Of a DNA stretch of 64,000 nucleotides, positions 34,410 through 45,582 are shown in pieces. This DNA is from Paratinospora sagittata (taxonomy: Eukaryota; Streptophyta; Magnoliopsida; Ranunculales; Menispermaceae): assembly GCA_035771175.1 (NCBI GenBank), contig CM069606.1:29221816-29285815 (forward strand). Direction: 5' to 3'. The notes under the pieces were generated by a model. The model saw only the letters and a program-made list of their open reading frames with translations, was not told the origin of the DNA and did not search any database. Both the position numbers and the translations under genes were made by a program. Within the stretch, counting starts at the first letter, position 1. Every line of letters starts with the position of its first letter.

Positions 34410-37400
34410 ATGGAGCCAGCCAAGATCGACTGGAACAACATCCAGTCGTTATTCGTCCAAGATGATTTCTACGAGTACATCAATGCTCCTAAATTCGTTG
34501 ATTTCTCAGCCCCCGACGACGGTTCTGTCGATGATGAAGCCTGGTTCTGCAAGCCTGGTTACTAACATCTTAATCAATCTCACTCTCTTATTTATTAATT
34601 TTCATCAATTTCGCTCTTTCTTGCGACAAATATATAATCTATCTTCTGCTGTTAATTGCAGATTGTCGCCATCCCAAGACCGCTGAAGATTTTCTTCTTG
34701 CCTCTACTCCTAATTCCAAGGTTTCATCACGAAAAGTTTTTCTGCTTTCTATAATTGTTAATGGAATTTCCTCGATTTCTTTCTGTTTTACTGAGTTTTC
34801 CTTGTTTTGTTTCGCAGTTTAAACATGCCAAAACGGCTATAAGTTCTGAGATTCCTCCGTTGGGGGATCGCAATTGCAGGTTTTGCTAAAACCCTAACTT
34901 TTCAACCTCAACTGATTCTCGAGAATCGCATATCTCTCTCACGTAATTCTTCCATTTTTCTTGTTAATTTTCTTTTGCAGAGACGCGAATCTGAAAAGAA
35001 GATTGGTGATTTCTTCTTCAATGCCGTCAAACAACGAAGCGAAGCAGAAATTCCAAGAAGATCGCGAGAACGAAAACCCAAACCTTCACGCTCCTCCTTT
35101 CGCTACAAATCATCAGAGAAAACAAGTGAAAGCGGCAATCAAATCGAGTTCAGAAAAGAAGAAACCATTGACTAATAGTAATAATAATAATAAGCCGACT
35201 ACTACCACTAATTCATCTCATGAAGATCATCATCTTCATCATCAACCACAACTAAAGAACGCTCTCTCGGCGCGTAATCTAGGAAAGGAGATCTTCAATC
35301 AGATAACGGAGATCTGCAGCGAATTGAAGAAACTGACTTTGAGATCTGAGGAAAAAGAGAACTCCGAGAAATTAATTTCGGAGGATATGACGAAAAATCC
35401 CCTGACAGTTCATTCAGCGGAGGCTTCTGAGATGGAAAAAGAGAAGAAGAATAAGCCCTTGCAAGAAACAGAGAAGTGAGTTTGTTACTCGTAGAATAAT
35501 GTTTGTGATCTGTGAGTAATAAAATTAATGTAATTTGAATGAAATTGTTAAAAGAATGTTTGTTTGCTCGTAGTTGCAGGAAAAGAGGAGAGATTTCGAT
35601 CGAAGTGAAGAAGGTTAATGTTGTGCCTGTGCAGCAGCGCGGAGATGAGGGTTTAGTGCTGCAAGTTCGAACCAATCCTCCCTCCCCTCAATGCTTTTCG
35701 GCTCCCCGTAGGCCCCTTCGTGCTCTCAGAACTACTACTGCTGTCAATCCTTCTACAACCTCGGTATGTAGATCCTTCTTTGTTTTCTTATACACAATAT
35801 AGAAATGGCTTCAATCATCATAAAATAAAGTAAATGGTACCTATAGGTTTTACATACAAATGAATGTTAAATAAAACTAGGGAAAATACATGTTCGTCGC
35901 ACTAGACTTTTATTATAAAATAATTTTTTTAATATAAAAAAATGCATTTTTACATGATTATAATGGGTCAAGTTTCAAAAATAGAGATAAAGATATGTTA
36001 AAGTAAAAAATTAGAAGTTAGAAAATAGAAAAAATTAAAATTTAAAAAGTATAAATGGTAAGAGACATGGGTGGAAAGTAAAATGTAGTCAAATACCAAA
36101 TTACTATTTTACTCCAGTTAATAATAAAAGTAAAATTTTTTAATAAACATTTAAGATATACTTTTTAAGCATATTTTAGGAAAAAAAAAGAAAGACTTCA
36201 AGTATTCTCATTATAGAAAAAGTTGGCTCTAGTGGTGTGCATCTGAACTCCTTCATTCTAAGTCGAAAATTCGATTCTTTTTCTTTATATATAAGTGAGA
36301 GTTTTCTCTCCCATAATAAAAATGAGAGTAGGACTATGGTAATTAGTTCGCATGGTCCCTATCCGGGCTCCTTATCCCCCTCGCCATTGTACTAACCTTC
36401 TTAGCCCTACTGAGGGGTCCCAACTTCTTTTGGGTTCATGCCAATATCCTTTGACCTTAATACATACATATATGTACGTACATTGTATGTATGACATATA
36501 TATATATATAGAGAAAGAGATGAGTGTTAGAACGACTCAAGATATATATTCAAATCTATACCCTGACTGATGTGGCAATACATCACATCATCAGAGAAAA
36601 ATAAGAAAAAAGAAATACCCTCTAATTATCATACACTTAACATGGATATGATTTTGAGTATAATCTTTGGTGGCAAAAAATTGGGTATGAACATTCAGGT
36701 ATGAACGACAACTCCTCATATTAATAGACATATAACATATTCATACCTGACTCAATTTGAGAAATGGATAACAACTACTCGTCCATACCATATGTTTTAG
36801 ACATTAGGTAGCCTAGTTCTATCCGTTTTTGCACACTTTGATTTTTTTTACCGTAGTTGTTAAAATATGATTTTTTTTACCGTAGTTGTTAAAATATGAT
36901 TTTTTTTTGTTGTTGTTGAATATCAGTGGAATGATAGTTGTGTATGTGAATCAAAGAGGAAAACTGAAAGGTGTTTGCTTCAATAAAGCTAGGGTATATC
37001 TTACAATAAAAACTATATAAAATTTTGATTTTACACTTTGTAGTAAGCCTCTATCTGGACCTGCTCAATTTTTAAAATGAATATCTTTTGTTTCGTACTC
37101 AACCTGAATTTTAAAAGATTTTGTCAGGACCTGTTTTAAAACAGTCTTGTTGAAAGTGAAAAAACAGGTCCTGACTTTGCCACCGCAGATATAAATATAA
37201 AAGAAGGATTACTTCATTATTTAATTTCTGATATATAATCTATAATTTGTCTTAAAATTTTTAAATAATATGAGATTTTTAAGAGAGAGAGAAATACATC
37301 CATTCGTTGGGCATATTATCCCTTTTTTTAGCAAGAGGAAGGATAATCCTGGGCATACTAATATATTAAACTATTCCTTCTTTTAGTTTATCTCAATGGA

Positions 37401-37944
37401 TCTATGCCTATATTTGAGAGAAAAGGACACTCAATTTCTTGATATTAGATATTGTCTTATCACAGAAATGATTTCCAGAAGTAACTTTAGCGCAAGTGCT
37501 GTTAGTTCAATTATTTTTTTTTGTGTTAGACATCTTTTGTACATGATCTATTAATTTTATTGTTAAAAAATAGATGGATATGGAAATAGAGATTACTTGT
37601 CATTGCTAGGTTTGTCTGATTCTTCCATTTGTTATATATCTTATTTATTAATACACATTATTATGATTAAAATCTTGGAATAATATTTGTAGAAACATAT
37701 GGACAGGATCAGGATTAGCAATGCATGAAGTTTAATATACATGTGATGATGTCTTCTCTATAGTTACTGATTAATTGTTGGGGTTCACCAGGAGAGGGGA
37801 GTTCTTCAAGAAGTAGAACACAATAACAGAGTGGCAACCAAGGAATCAGGGGAAAAAGGCAATCACAGAAATATTTCCATAGCCACAGAACCAAGGTCAT
37901 TGGACATGTTTTGGTTCTTCAAGCCTTGTACATTTTTAGCCTAG
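34410..37944 (+). CDS. MDP40/TPX2-like microtubule-associated protein (seven exons inferred)
   Basis: Inferred exons: 34,410-34,557; 34,662-34,720; 34,818-34,879; 34,981-35,475; 35,580-35,763; 36,927-36,970; 37,830-37,944. All introns are GT-AG, phases match, and the sum is 1,107 nt, or 368 residues. Exon 1 has DDFYEYINAPKFVDF and EAWFCKP; exon 2 HPKTAEDFL; exon 3 EIPPLGDRN; exon 4 is a basic, Asn/Lys-rich, low-complexity stretch with NLGKEIFNQITEICSELKKL; the C-terminus reads FWFFKPCTFLA. From memory this pattern and length fit the plant MDP40 group (TPX2-related, microtubule-destabilising, cell elongation); the name is the weaker part of the call. The last acceptor is uncertain: an alternative at 37,791 would keep the same C-terminus but needs a different phase. 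No stops or shifts, so it is probably functional. Confidence 0.85.
36211..36470 (+). mobile_element. Possible tRNA-derived SINE in intron 5
   Basis: TTGGCTCTAGTGGTGTGC (36,223-36,240) resembles an RNA polymerase III A box, and AATTCGATTCT (36,269-36,279) a B box, at the spacing of tRNA-derived SINEs. A pyrimidine-rich body ends in ATACATACATATATG. No clear target duplication. It lies in the sense direction in the 1.16-kb intron. Confidence 0.4.
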
Positions 37945-38230
37945 TAATATTTTTAGCCAATTGTAATTCATTTTTCCCCTTTTGTTCCTTCTCTTTATTT
38001 TTTTCATTCTTTTTAAGGTCTCTCTCACTGATGGAATTGAAGGCTTCTTCATTAAGCTTTCTAAATTGGGGAGAGAACTGCATTCTCTTCTTCTCTCTTT
38101 CTTGTTTTTTTTTCATTTCCTTAAATTATTGATGGTGTATAGGAAAAAAATTGAATAGTTTACTTTGTATTCTCTATCCATTCTTTTGTACATGTCTTAA
38201 ATAATATGACATTCTTTCTTGTTCCACACT
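37945..38230 (+). other. Likely 3' untranslated region of the microtubule-protein-like gene
   Basis: AT- and T-rich sequence after the TAG at 37,942-37,944, with AATAATATG-type polyadenylation-like signals near 38,200. The T-rich ORFs on both strands are compositional. Confidence 0.4.
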
Positions 38231-38309
38231 AATTTTATGGAAAGAGATCCCTATTTAGAGAAAACAGTTCGAACATTGTAACTATTTCTCCTTTTTCTTT
38301 CTTCACTAA

Positions 38310-38505
38310 CAACCTCTAAAAAAGTAGAGGGTTATAAAAAAATTATTTTTTAGATAATTTTTAAAATTTTTAAACCTCTAATTTTGAAGTAGAGGTTTTC
38401 TCTGCAAGGATAAGCAAAAAAATTTTGCTTATTTTAATAGAGGATAAACCTCTACTACAGTTAGAGGTTGGTTTTGAAGTAAAAGTAGATGTTAAGTAGT
38501 AGAGT
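38310..38505. repeat. Inverted-repeat element, MITE-like
   Basis: ACCTCTA/TAGAGGT phrases alternate on both sides of a small perfect hairpin (AAGCAAAA, AAA, TTTTGCTT at 38,413-38,431), giving a long imperfect stem. No transposase and no clear target duplication. Confidence 0.4.
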
Positions 38506-38910
38506 TACCAAACACCAATCTTCTACTAGATTTAACAATATATATAATCCTTCCCTTTTGTAAGGACCCATGCGGATTGTGTTCTGATAAGCAAGTAATT
38601 GTTGCCTTTGAAATTCATATAAACAAATTCTTTTAAATTTAGCAGTGTAAAAATTAGGAAGAATAGAACTTATGGATTGGCAATTACTGTGTATTTTCTA
38701 AGAGGAAATATATATTTTTTCGATGTAGAAAACATTATAATATTTTGTTTAAGGACATTAAATATTCAATCAATTCATGTTCATATGACCTAATCATTGA
38801 TGATTAAGCAATATTTAACATTCATATGATCATTTAATAAATGAAAATAATGGACAAATCACATATTGGTCATGGGATAACAAATAAAATGTTGATATGC
38901 AATCACATGA

Positions 38911-39268
38911 AGTTATAGGTTGGGTCTCACATAAGACATCTTGGAAGGGAAGAACTCGAATGAAAAAACCACTGCTCCTTCCTTTTTCGCTTCTCACCAC
39001 AAGAACGAGTTTCCATAGATGATGAAGACATGACTTCTCTTCTATTTAAAAAATATGTAGTTAAGGTAACTAGGAAGGTGATAGAGTTAAGTTATAGGTT
39101 GGGTCTCATATAAGACATCTTGGAAGGGAAGAACTCGAACGAAAAAATCACTGCTCCTTCCTTTTTCGCTTCTCACCACAAGAACGAGTTTCCATAGATG
39201 ACGAAGACATGACTTCTCTTCTATTTAAAAAATATGTAGTTAAGGTAACTAGGAAGGTGATAGAGTTA
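38911..39268 (+). repeat. Tandem duplication of 179 bp
   Basis: The unit AGTTATAGGTTGGGTCTCAC ... TAGAGTTA occurs at 38,911-39,089 and again at 39,090-39,268 with only a few base differences. It has the same length as the satellite monomer of arrays A and B but no sequence likeness to it. Confidence 0.93.
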
Positions 39269-39319
39269 CGTTAATAAAACTTATAATAGAAGATAACATA
39301 ATCAACATAGTTATAGTGC

Positions 39320-42050
39320 ATATGCATGCTGCATCCCAAATAGGATTAGATCAACAAACTAAGACACAATTTTAGGAAGACATGAATGAACTACTTCAAC
39401 AAATACTTCAGGGAGAAAAAATATATATTGGAGAAGACTTTAATGGACATGTAGGAAAAGATAGGGCTGGATATGAAATGGTGCATGGAGGATATAGATT
39501 TGGGGATAGGAATGACGCTAGGGTGAGCATGCCAAATTTTACAATAACATATGACTTTGTATTAGCAAACCACTTTCTCTAAAAAGAGAGAACACTTAAT
39601 AAAATTTAAAAGTAAATCTAATAAAAGTCAAATAGACTTCTTCTTAACTAGAAAGGTTGATAGAATAACATGTAAAGACCGCATTCTTCTTAACTAGAAA
39701 GGTTGATATAGTAACATGTAAAGACTGCAAGGTTATTTTAGGAGAAAGCTTAACTTCCCAACATAAAATAATAATAGTAGATATGAGTAGGGGTGTAATC
39801 GGGTTGGGTCAGCTCTGGTTTTGGCCCAAACACCCATCTAACCTACTATGGTAGGGTGGCATTGGGTTGCACACGATGCCACCTGACCTTAAGCCATGAG
39901 AGGGCCCAACCTGACAGACCAGTTGTTGGGTCGAGTCGGTCGGGTTGGGCTAGGAGAGAGAGAGAGAGAGAGGAAGAAAAAGAAGAAGAAGAAGAAAAGT
40001 GGGGGAAGCAGAGACAGAGGGAAAGAGAGAGTGAAAGAAGGAGAAAAAGAGAAGTGAGGGGAGCAGAGAGAAGACGATGAAGCAGAGAGAGAGAGAGAGA
40101 GAGAGAGAGTGAGAGAGTGAGAGAAGAAGAAGAAGAAGAAGAAGAAGGGGAGCAGAGAGAAGGCGGTGGTGCAAAGTAGGTCAGTAGGGCTGTGGAGTAG
40201 AGAGAGATAGAGAAAGAAGAAGAAGAAGAAGGGGAGCAGAGTGAGGTGGAGCAGAGAGGGTGAGAGGGAGAGAAGAAGAAGAAGTATAAGAAGAGAAAGG
40301 GGGCAAAGAGAGAAGGTGGGGAGCAAAGAAGAAGAAGAAGAAGAAGAAGAAGAAGAAAAGAAGAGGTAGCAGAGAGAAAGAGCGAGATTGGGGGGAGATT
40401 GACTAGGATTTTTTTAAAGAATTATTGGGTCGAGTTGGGTTGCACGGGTTGAGTTTTGCTTAGGCCTGACACCCGACCCAACCTTATCGGGTCCCTTATT
40501 TTTTCACCCGACCAACCTGACTCTATGTTTAAACCTGACCAACCCAACCTGAAATGGTCGGGTTTGGTTGGGTTGGTTGGGTTGCTTACACCCCTCGATA
40601 TGAGTATAACAAAGGAAATCTAGATCAAAATGTAGAATTATTAATCTAAAAATTAAATGGTGGGATTTGAAAGGAGAAAAATTAAGAAATATTTAAAAAC
40701 AAACTTGTAAGAGAAATGACTATGAGATAGATAATGACCCTAACTTAACGGGGGATAAAACAACTAAATGCATAAAAACATAGCCAAAGAGGTATAAGGA
40801 GAATCAAAGGGTGTAGGTCTATATGGGAAAGAAACTTGGTGGTGGACAAACTACAAAGATTAGGCAATAGGTTAGGGATGAAGAAAATGTTAAAATCCTA
40901 GGAATGCATAAAAAAAGAAGCTAAAAAAGAGGTAAGTAATCTAACTTAAAGCGTACAATGATTTCTATACTAAGTTAGATACAAATGAAGGTAAAAGCCT
41001 ATATAAACAAGCAAAGCTAAGATGAAAGATAAAAGATCTTGATTATATTGAATGTATTAAAAGGGAAGATGAAGAAAAGTTAAAAGAGTGATGGAAAACT
41101 TATTTTGAAAAATTATTAAATGAAAACCATTTAGCAAAGTTAAGTATAAAAGGACTTGATAACATAGGGGAAACTAATGAAAATAAATTCTTTCATAGAA
41201 TTAGCATGCATAAGGTAAAAAATGTTTTGCGTAAAATGAAAAATGCAAAAGCTTTAGGACTAGATGCGATTTTTATTGAAGATTGAAAAGCCTAGGGGAA
41301 ATTGGAGTCTTGTGGTTAACCGAATTGTTAACAAGATTGTAACAACTAGGAGAATGCTCCTTGATTGGAAACATTTTAATACCCGTAACTAAAAATAAAG
41401 GAGATATTCAAAATTGTGCAAATTATACAAGAATTAAATTGACGAGTCATACAATGAAATTGCGGAAGAGAGTAATAGAAAATAGAGTACGAGTTGAAAG
41501 TTTGGTATCAAACAATCAATTTGAATTTACGCCTGGGAGATCAACTATGGAAGCTATCTATTTATTATGGGAGATTGATGGACAGGTATGGGAGATTGAT
41601 GGGAGAAGAAGAAGGAACTTCATATGGTCTTTATTGACTTAGAGAAAGCATATGATAGATTACCTAGAGAAATAATATTGTGGGTGTTAGGAAAACAAGT
41701 TACAACTAGATACATTGAATTGATGGGGCAAGAACCATTATAAAATCAAACTAAGTGTAACACAAATGTGAATGCTAAGATGAATATGTGGTTTGGACAC
41801 ATATAAGATAGGCCTTTAGATGCACCAATTAGAAAAAATTACCTATTAACACTAAAAGGTAATAATAGGAGTAGAGGTAGACCTAAGATAATATGAACAT
41901 AGATAATTTAGAAACATCTAACTTCCTATAATTTGAATGCGGACTTAACCCTTGATAAAGTGGAGTGAAGGAAGCAAATTCATCTAGCCCGATCCCATGT
42001 AGTTGGGAAAAGGCTTACTTGAGTTGAGTTAATTTGAGCTGAGTATGAAT
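39320..42050 (+). mobile_element. RTE-type LINE, decayed, with a MITE inside
   Basis: Endonuclease sequence at 39,382-39,790 includes EDFNGHVGKD, GYRFGDRN and FTITYDFVLANHF, the DFNGHVG signature of plant RTE/BovB-like LINEs. After the MITE (39,788-40,596) the RT region follows: a frame 41,361-41,642 with TKNKGDIQNCANYTRI and PGRSTMEAIYLL, then FIDLEKAYDRLP at about 41,630-41,665, and the tail NRSRGRPK ... TLDKVEWRKQIHLA near 41,870-41,990. Many stops and deletions. A 50-bp local duplication lies at 39,635-39,729. Enzymes would nick DNA and reverse transcribe; this copy is dead. Confidence 0.85.
39788..40596. mobile_element. hAT-like MITE with a GA-rich core, target duplication GATATGAG
   Basis: Ends TAGGGGTGTAATCGGG and, inverted, GAGGGGTGTAAGC; flanks are perfect 8-bp GATATGAG at 39,780-39,787 and 40,597-40,604, the hAT length. 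The arms are rich in GGGTTGGGT / ACCCAACC. The centre (39,950-40,395) consists of GA and GAA microsatellites. No transposase. It interrupts the RTE LINE. Confidence 0.9.
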
Positions 42051-42102
42051 TTTCTTTTATTACCACTTTTTTCTGTAGATTTCCTTCTTTCATTTCTTTT
42101 AG

Positions 42103-42232
42103 GTTGGTAGAACACTTACCTAACAACACAAGCAAGAACTATTCGTTGGGATTAAACTCACATGATCCATGGGGTGATTCTCAAAATTCATCATATGGTG
42201 CATTGACTGAGCTGTTACCTGACTATGCTTAG
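42103..42232 (+). pseudogene. Orphan terminal exon-like segment
   Basis: A branch- and pyrimidine-rich run (TTTCCTTCTTTCATTTCTTTTAG) ends at 42,102 and an open frame follows, including HLPNNTSKNYSLGLNSHDPW and YGALTELLPDYA before TAG at 42,230-42,232; an AATAAAA-like signal follows at about 42,298. This looks like the last exon of a host gene, but no upstream exon is visible: the RTE LINE lies directly upstream. Family not recognised. The remaining 42,233-42,780 shows no gene. Confidence 0.4.
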
Positions 42233-42780
42233 TTTTGTCCATCTCTCATTACTCCTATCACGCCATTACTTCAATTAAATTACATGAGATTTTATGTAAT
42301 AAAAGTGTTGAAGACTTCGAGTAGGTCCAGTAGGATACTGCATAATGCAACAAATGTAGTTAACCCATTATTCTATTCAATTATATTAATTCTTTGCCTC
42401 TTCATCATTATGACATTTTCTCACCTCTCACGGATGCCATTATCTTAGTTTTTAACAAAAGATATTTTTTCTTCCTCTGGAGTAGGGCTAGAATTTTTTT
42501 CTTCCTTGGGAGCAAGGCTAAGAGAAGAATATTCAACAATAAAAGTACATGTTTTCATCTTAGTTTGTAGGAATTTAATTAAAGACACAAGTCTTACAGC
42601 TTTCTTAACCACCTAATACTAATATTAAACCATCAACACTCATGTTTTTTGGTTTCCTTGTTAAACCAACACTTGAGCCATTATTTCATTCACCTTTCCT
42701 CTTTCTCAATGTTTGGAAATAGACTTCTGAATCTTGTGTGGGGTAAAGCTTCCTTTCTTATGAACTGAACTGTAACACCT

Positions 42781-43774
42781 TGTGAATTTAGTCAAACCCA
42801 ATCGTTGACCTGTATGTATAATTCTACATATATGTATGTGTAAATGTACACATATTATACGGTGTAGTTATTAGTATGTCGGAGATTTTTTTGATGTGTT
42901 CTAAAATGTGTTTTGTTATCTCAAGGAACCCCATGAGGAATATTTTGATGATTACAAACCACTCTACCTTGTTATTTAATGTTCTTTCTGTGTTTCAGTA
43001 AAATTAAAAGATCAAGATCAAATTGCACTGAGGTTATGGATATCAAGATCAAGATCCAAGAGGTTTAAGTGTCTAGAAAATGTAAAACTCTTACTCAAAA
43101 AATCCTCAGCAAATTCACTCATTTTATGCATGTTTTTCTCATATCTTTTTCAAATAGAAAATGATTTTGATCGATTCATTTTTTAAGGTTTTTCGATCTG
43201 ATGTTGATCACATTTGATGAGTCTTTCAATGATTAATTCGATCCAAAGTTATCAAGTTTTCAATTTTGTTTAATCAACTTTTGAAAAGTTGAAAAAGTCA
43301 AAAATCAGTTTCAGTGTTCCATTAGGACGCTGATAGGTCACCAGGACACTCATGCAATGGTTAGTCACTTAGTGACAAGCCTACATGTCAGGATGCTGAT
43401 GGCACATGAGTTGGTTTATGCTCGCTCATGTCAGGACGTTACTCATCTTGGAGTGCCCTCATCAGTTTCTGGGTCTTTGAGTTCTTAAGAGCATCAGGAC
43501 GCTAACGCAGTATCAGCGTACTCAAGGAACAAGTCACTAGAAGTTTAGTTTTTTACATAGTGTGTATCAGGACGCTCAAGCAACACTGTCAAAAGTTTGA
43601 AAAAGTCAGATACATGAATAGTGATCTTCAAGACATTCCTCATCCATGTATTATGAATCAAGCTAGAATGATTTTATCAAAACGATATTACCATTTTTGT
43701 GAAAGATTAAAGTCATTTGGCTCAACATTCAAATTCAAATTAAACGTTTAACGACTTTGGTGCAAAAATGAGTT

Positions 43775-43824
<50 letters not shown>

Positions 43825-45509
43825 TTTCCTTGAAACAGTGATGCACAAGAAGAAAATATTTAATCAAAACTTTTCGATAGTTAGTTGAATTTTTGAAAGA
43901 GATTTTAGTATCAGAAATATTCTTGAGAGTACTTTTGTTCAAAAGGATTTTCATTGAGCTTGCATTATATCATTTTGGAAAATCTATTGAAAAGAACTTT
44001 TGAATTGTTTTACTTGAGTTTTTCAGCATGCTTTAAATCTCTTATTTTCATTGCTGAAGGAGGAATTTAAGTTATAGTTCATAAGATACAATTGTACTAC
44101 AATTTTATATCTATGTAGTTGTATCAAGCACTGTAATTGCAGTTATATAAATTGCAGAAAATTGTTTTATCCATGTGTTAGGATAGTGGTTTACTCCTAC
44201 CCGTGAAAGTGAGTGTGTAGGTTGTCTTGAGCCTGTAAGTCAAGAGTATAGGTAGTTCTCTAGCCTGAAAGTTAAGAAGCATAGGTAGTCTCTAGCCTGC
44301 AAATCGAGAGTTGTAATGATTTTTCTCATACTTGTGAAGTTGAGAAGGTTGTAATGGTTTGGTTCTCACTCGTGTAAGAGAATCAGTTAGTGAAGCTTTA
44401 GAAAATCCTAACTGAGGAGGTTAGGTAATGGACGTAGACATATAACTGAACTACTATAAATTGCTTATGTCAATTTATTTATTACCTGAATTCTTATTTG
44501 CTATTGTGTTGATTTTTTAATTTGTCTGCAATGTCCAATTCACCCTCCTCTTGGACTCACCTGGGCCAACATGTGTGACTAGGTGCAAACTTAGAATTTG
44601 TGTGCCAAACATAGTTGAGTATGCCATAAATGTGTATGGAATCTGTTTTTACATGAATTTAGACATATAACACATGTATATTTGATGTGTAGTTGATCGT
44701 GTGGCAAAAGGTGTGAAAACCAAGAAAAAAACAAAAAAAAGGGCAATGCGATCGACTGGATTGACTTAACACCTATTTTTTATTGGCCATTTGAGGCGGT
44801 TTACTAATTTATAGTGCAATTTTCATTCTTTTTAGCTCGTTTGAGCTATTTTTTCAACTAAGAGAGCTAGAAAGCTCTAGAGAAAAGTGGAGAAAGGAAG
44901 AAAAGAGCTAGGGTTGGGTTTTTTATGATAAGGTATGTGATTTTGAGCTAGAAATTTATGGATTTATGTGTTTTTTCATTGCTTTGTTTAACACATATGA
45001 AATTGGTTGATGATTGTGGAGATGTTGAGAATTTGGAAGTGAACCGAAAGTGAGGGCTTTTACTTAATTTCATATTCTTATGAGTTTGTGATGATTTATT
45101 TGTGTTCAAATGAATCAATTAGTGAAGAAAGTGATGAAATTCAATTGTTTTATTGTCTTGGGAGAAAAGCCCATATAGTTGAAGCAGTTGGAGGTTCTTA
45201 ATGAGTAATTTAAGTTAGAAGGAGTTCTAGAATGATTGAATAGCAAGTTATGTTGAGATATTACAATGAATTGGAATGATGAAATTGGAAATCTAAAATG
45301 AAAACAAAGGAATGGGTAAGCTAGACATTGATTCCAGTTTATATATTTAGAAGCTTGGGAACAACCAAGTGATTTATTTTGGTTAGAATTGATGTTTTAA
45401 GGTTGAATGATGTAACATGGTAGTTAGTATGTTAACTAAAGTTTGTAATTTGAAATTGGAATGATGAATGTGACATAGGGTAAGCCAAAACATACATGTC
45501 ATTAGATTT
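42781..45509 (+). mobile_element. Gypsy-like LTR remnant, split by a solo LTR, cut by the L1 LINE
   Basis: Starts with TGTAACACCTTGTG, a usual Gypsy LTR start, continues after the solo LTR at 44,572, and includes a leader-like AAGAAAAGAGCTAGGGTTGG (44,897). It stops at the poly-T of the L1 LINE (45,510). The end lies elsewhere or is lost. Confidence 0.45.
42914..44571 (+). mobile_element. Solo LTR, Copia-like family S, copy 2
   Basis: Starts TGTTATCTCAAGGAACCCCATGAGG, ends CTGGGCCAACA. Flanks TGTTT (left) and TGTGT (right) give an imperfect 5-bp duplication. Inside: CAGGACGCT / GAGTGCCCTCA repeats (43,320-43,580), a TATA-rich run (43,772) that is expanded into a TA/TG microsatellite (43,772-43,820), and the CCTAACTGAGGAGGTTAGG block near the end. 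Confidence 0.88.
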
Positions 45510-45582
45510 TTTTATTTTTTATTTTTTATTTTTTTATGGGAAGAAACTGCATATATATTAAAAGAAAAAACAACAGAACAAG

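Noticed and set aside
39856..40326. Arg/Glu-rich and Leu/Ser-rich ORFs
   Set aside because: GA/GAA microsatellite core of the hAT MITE read in different frames.
43772..43820. TA/TG run as a regulatory element
   Set aside because: A plain microsatellite expansion of the TATA region of a solo LTR; the other copies lack it.
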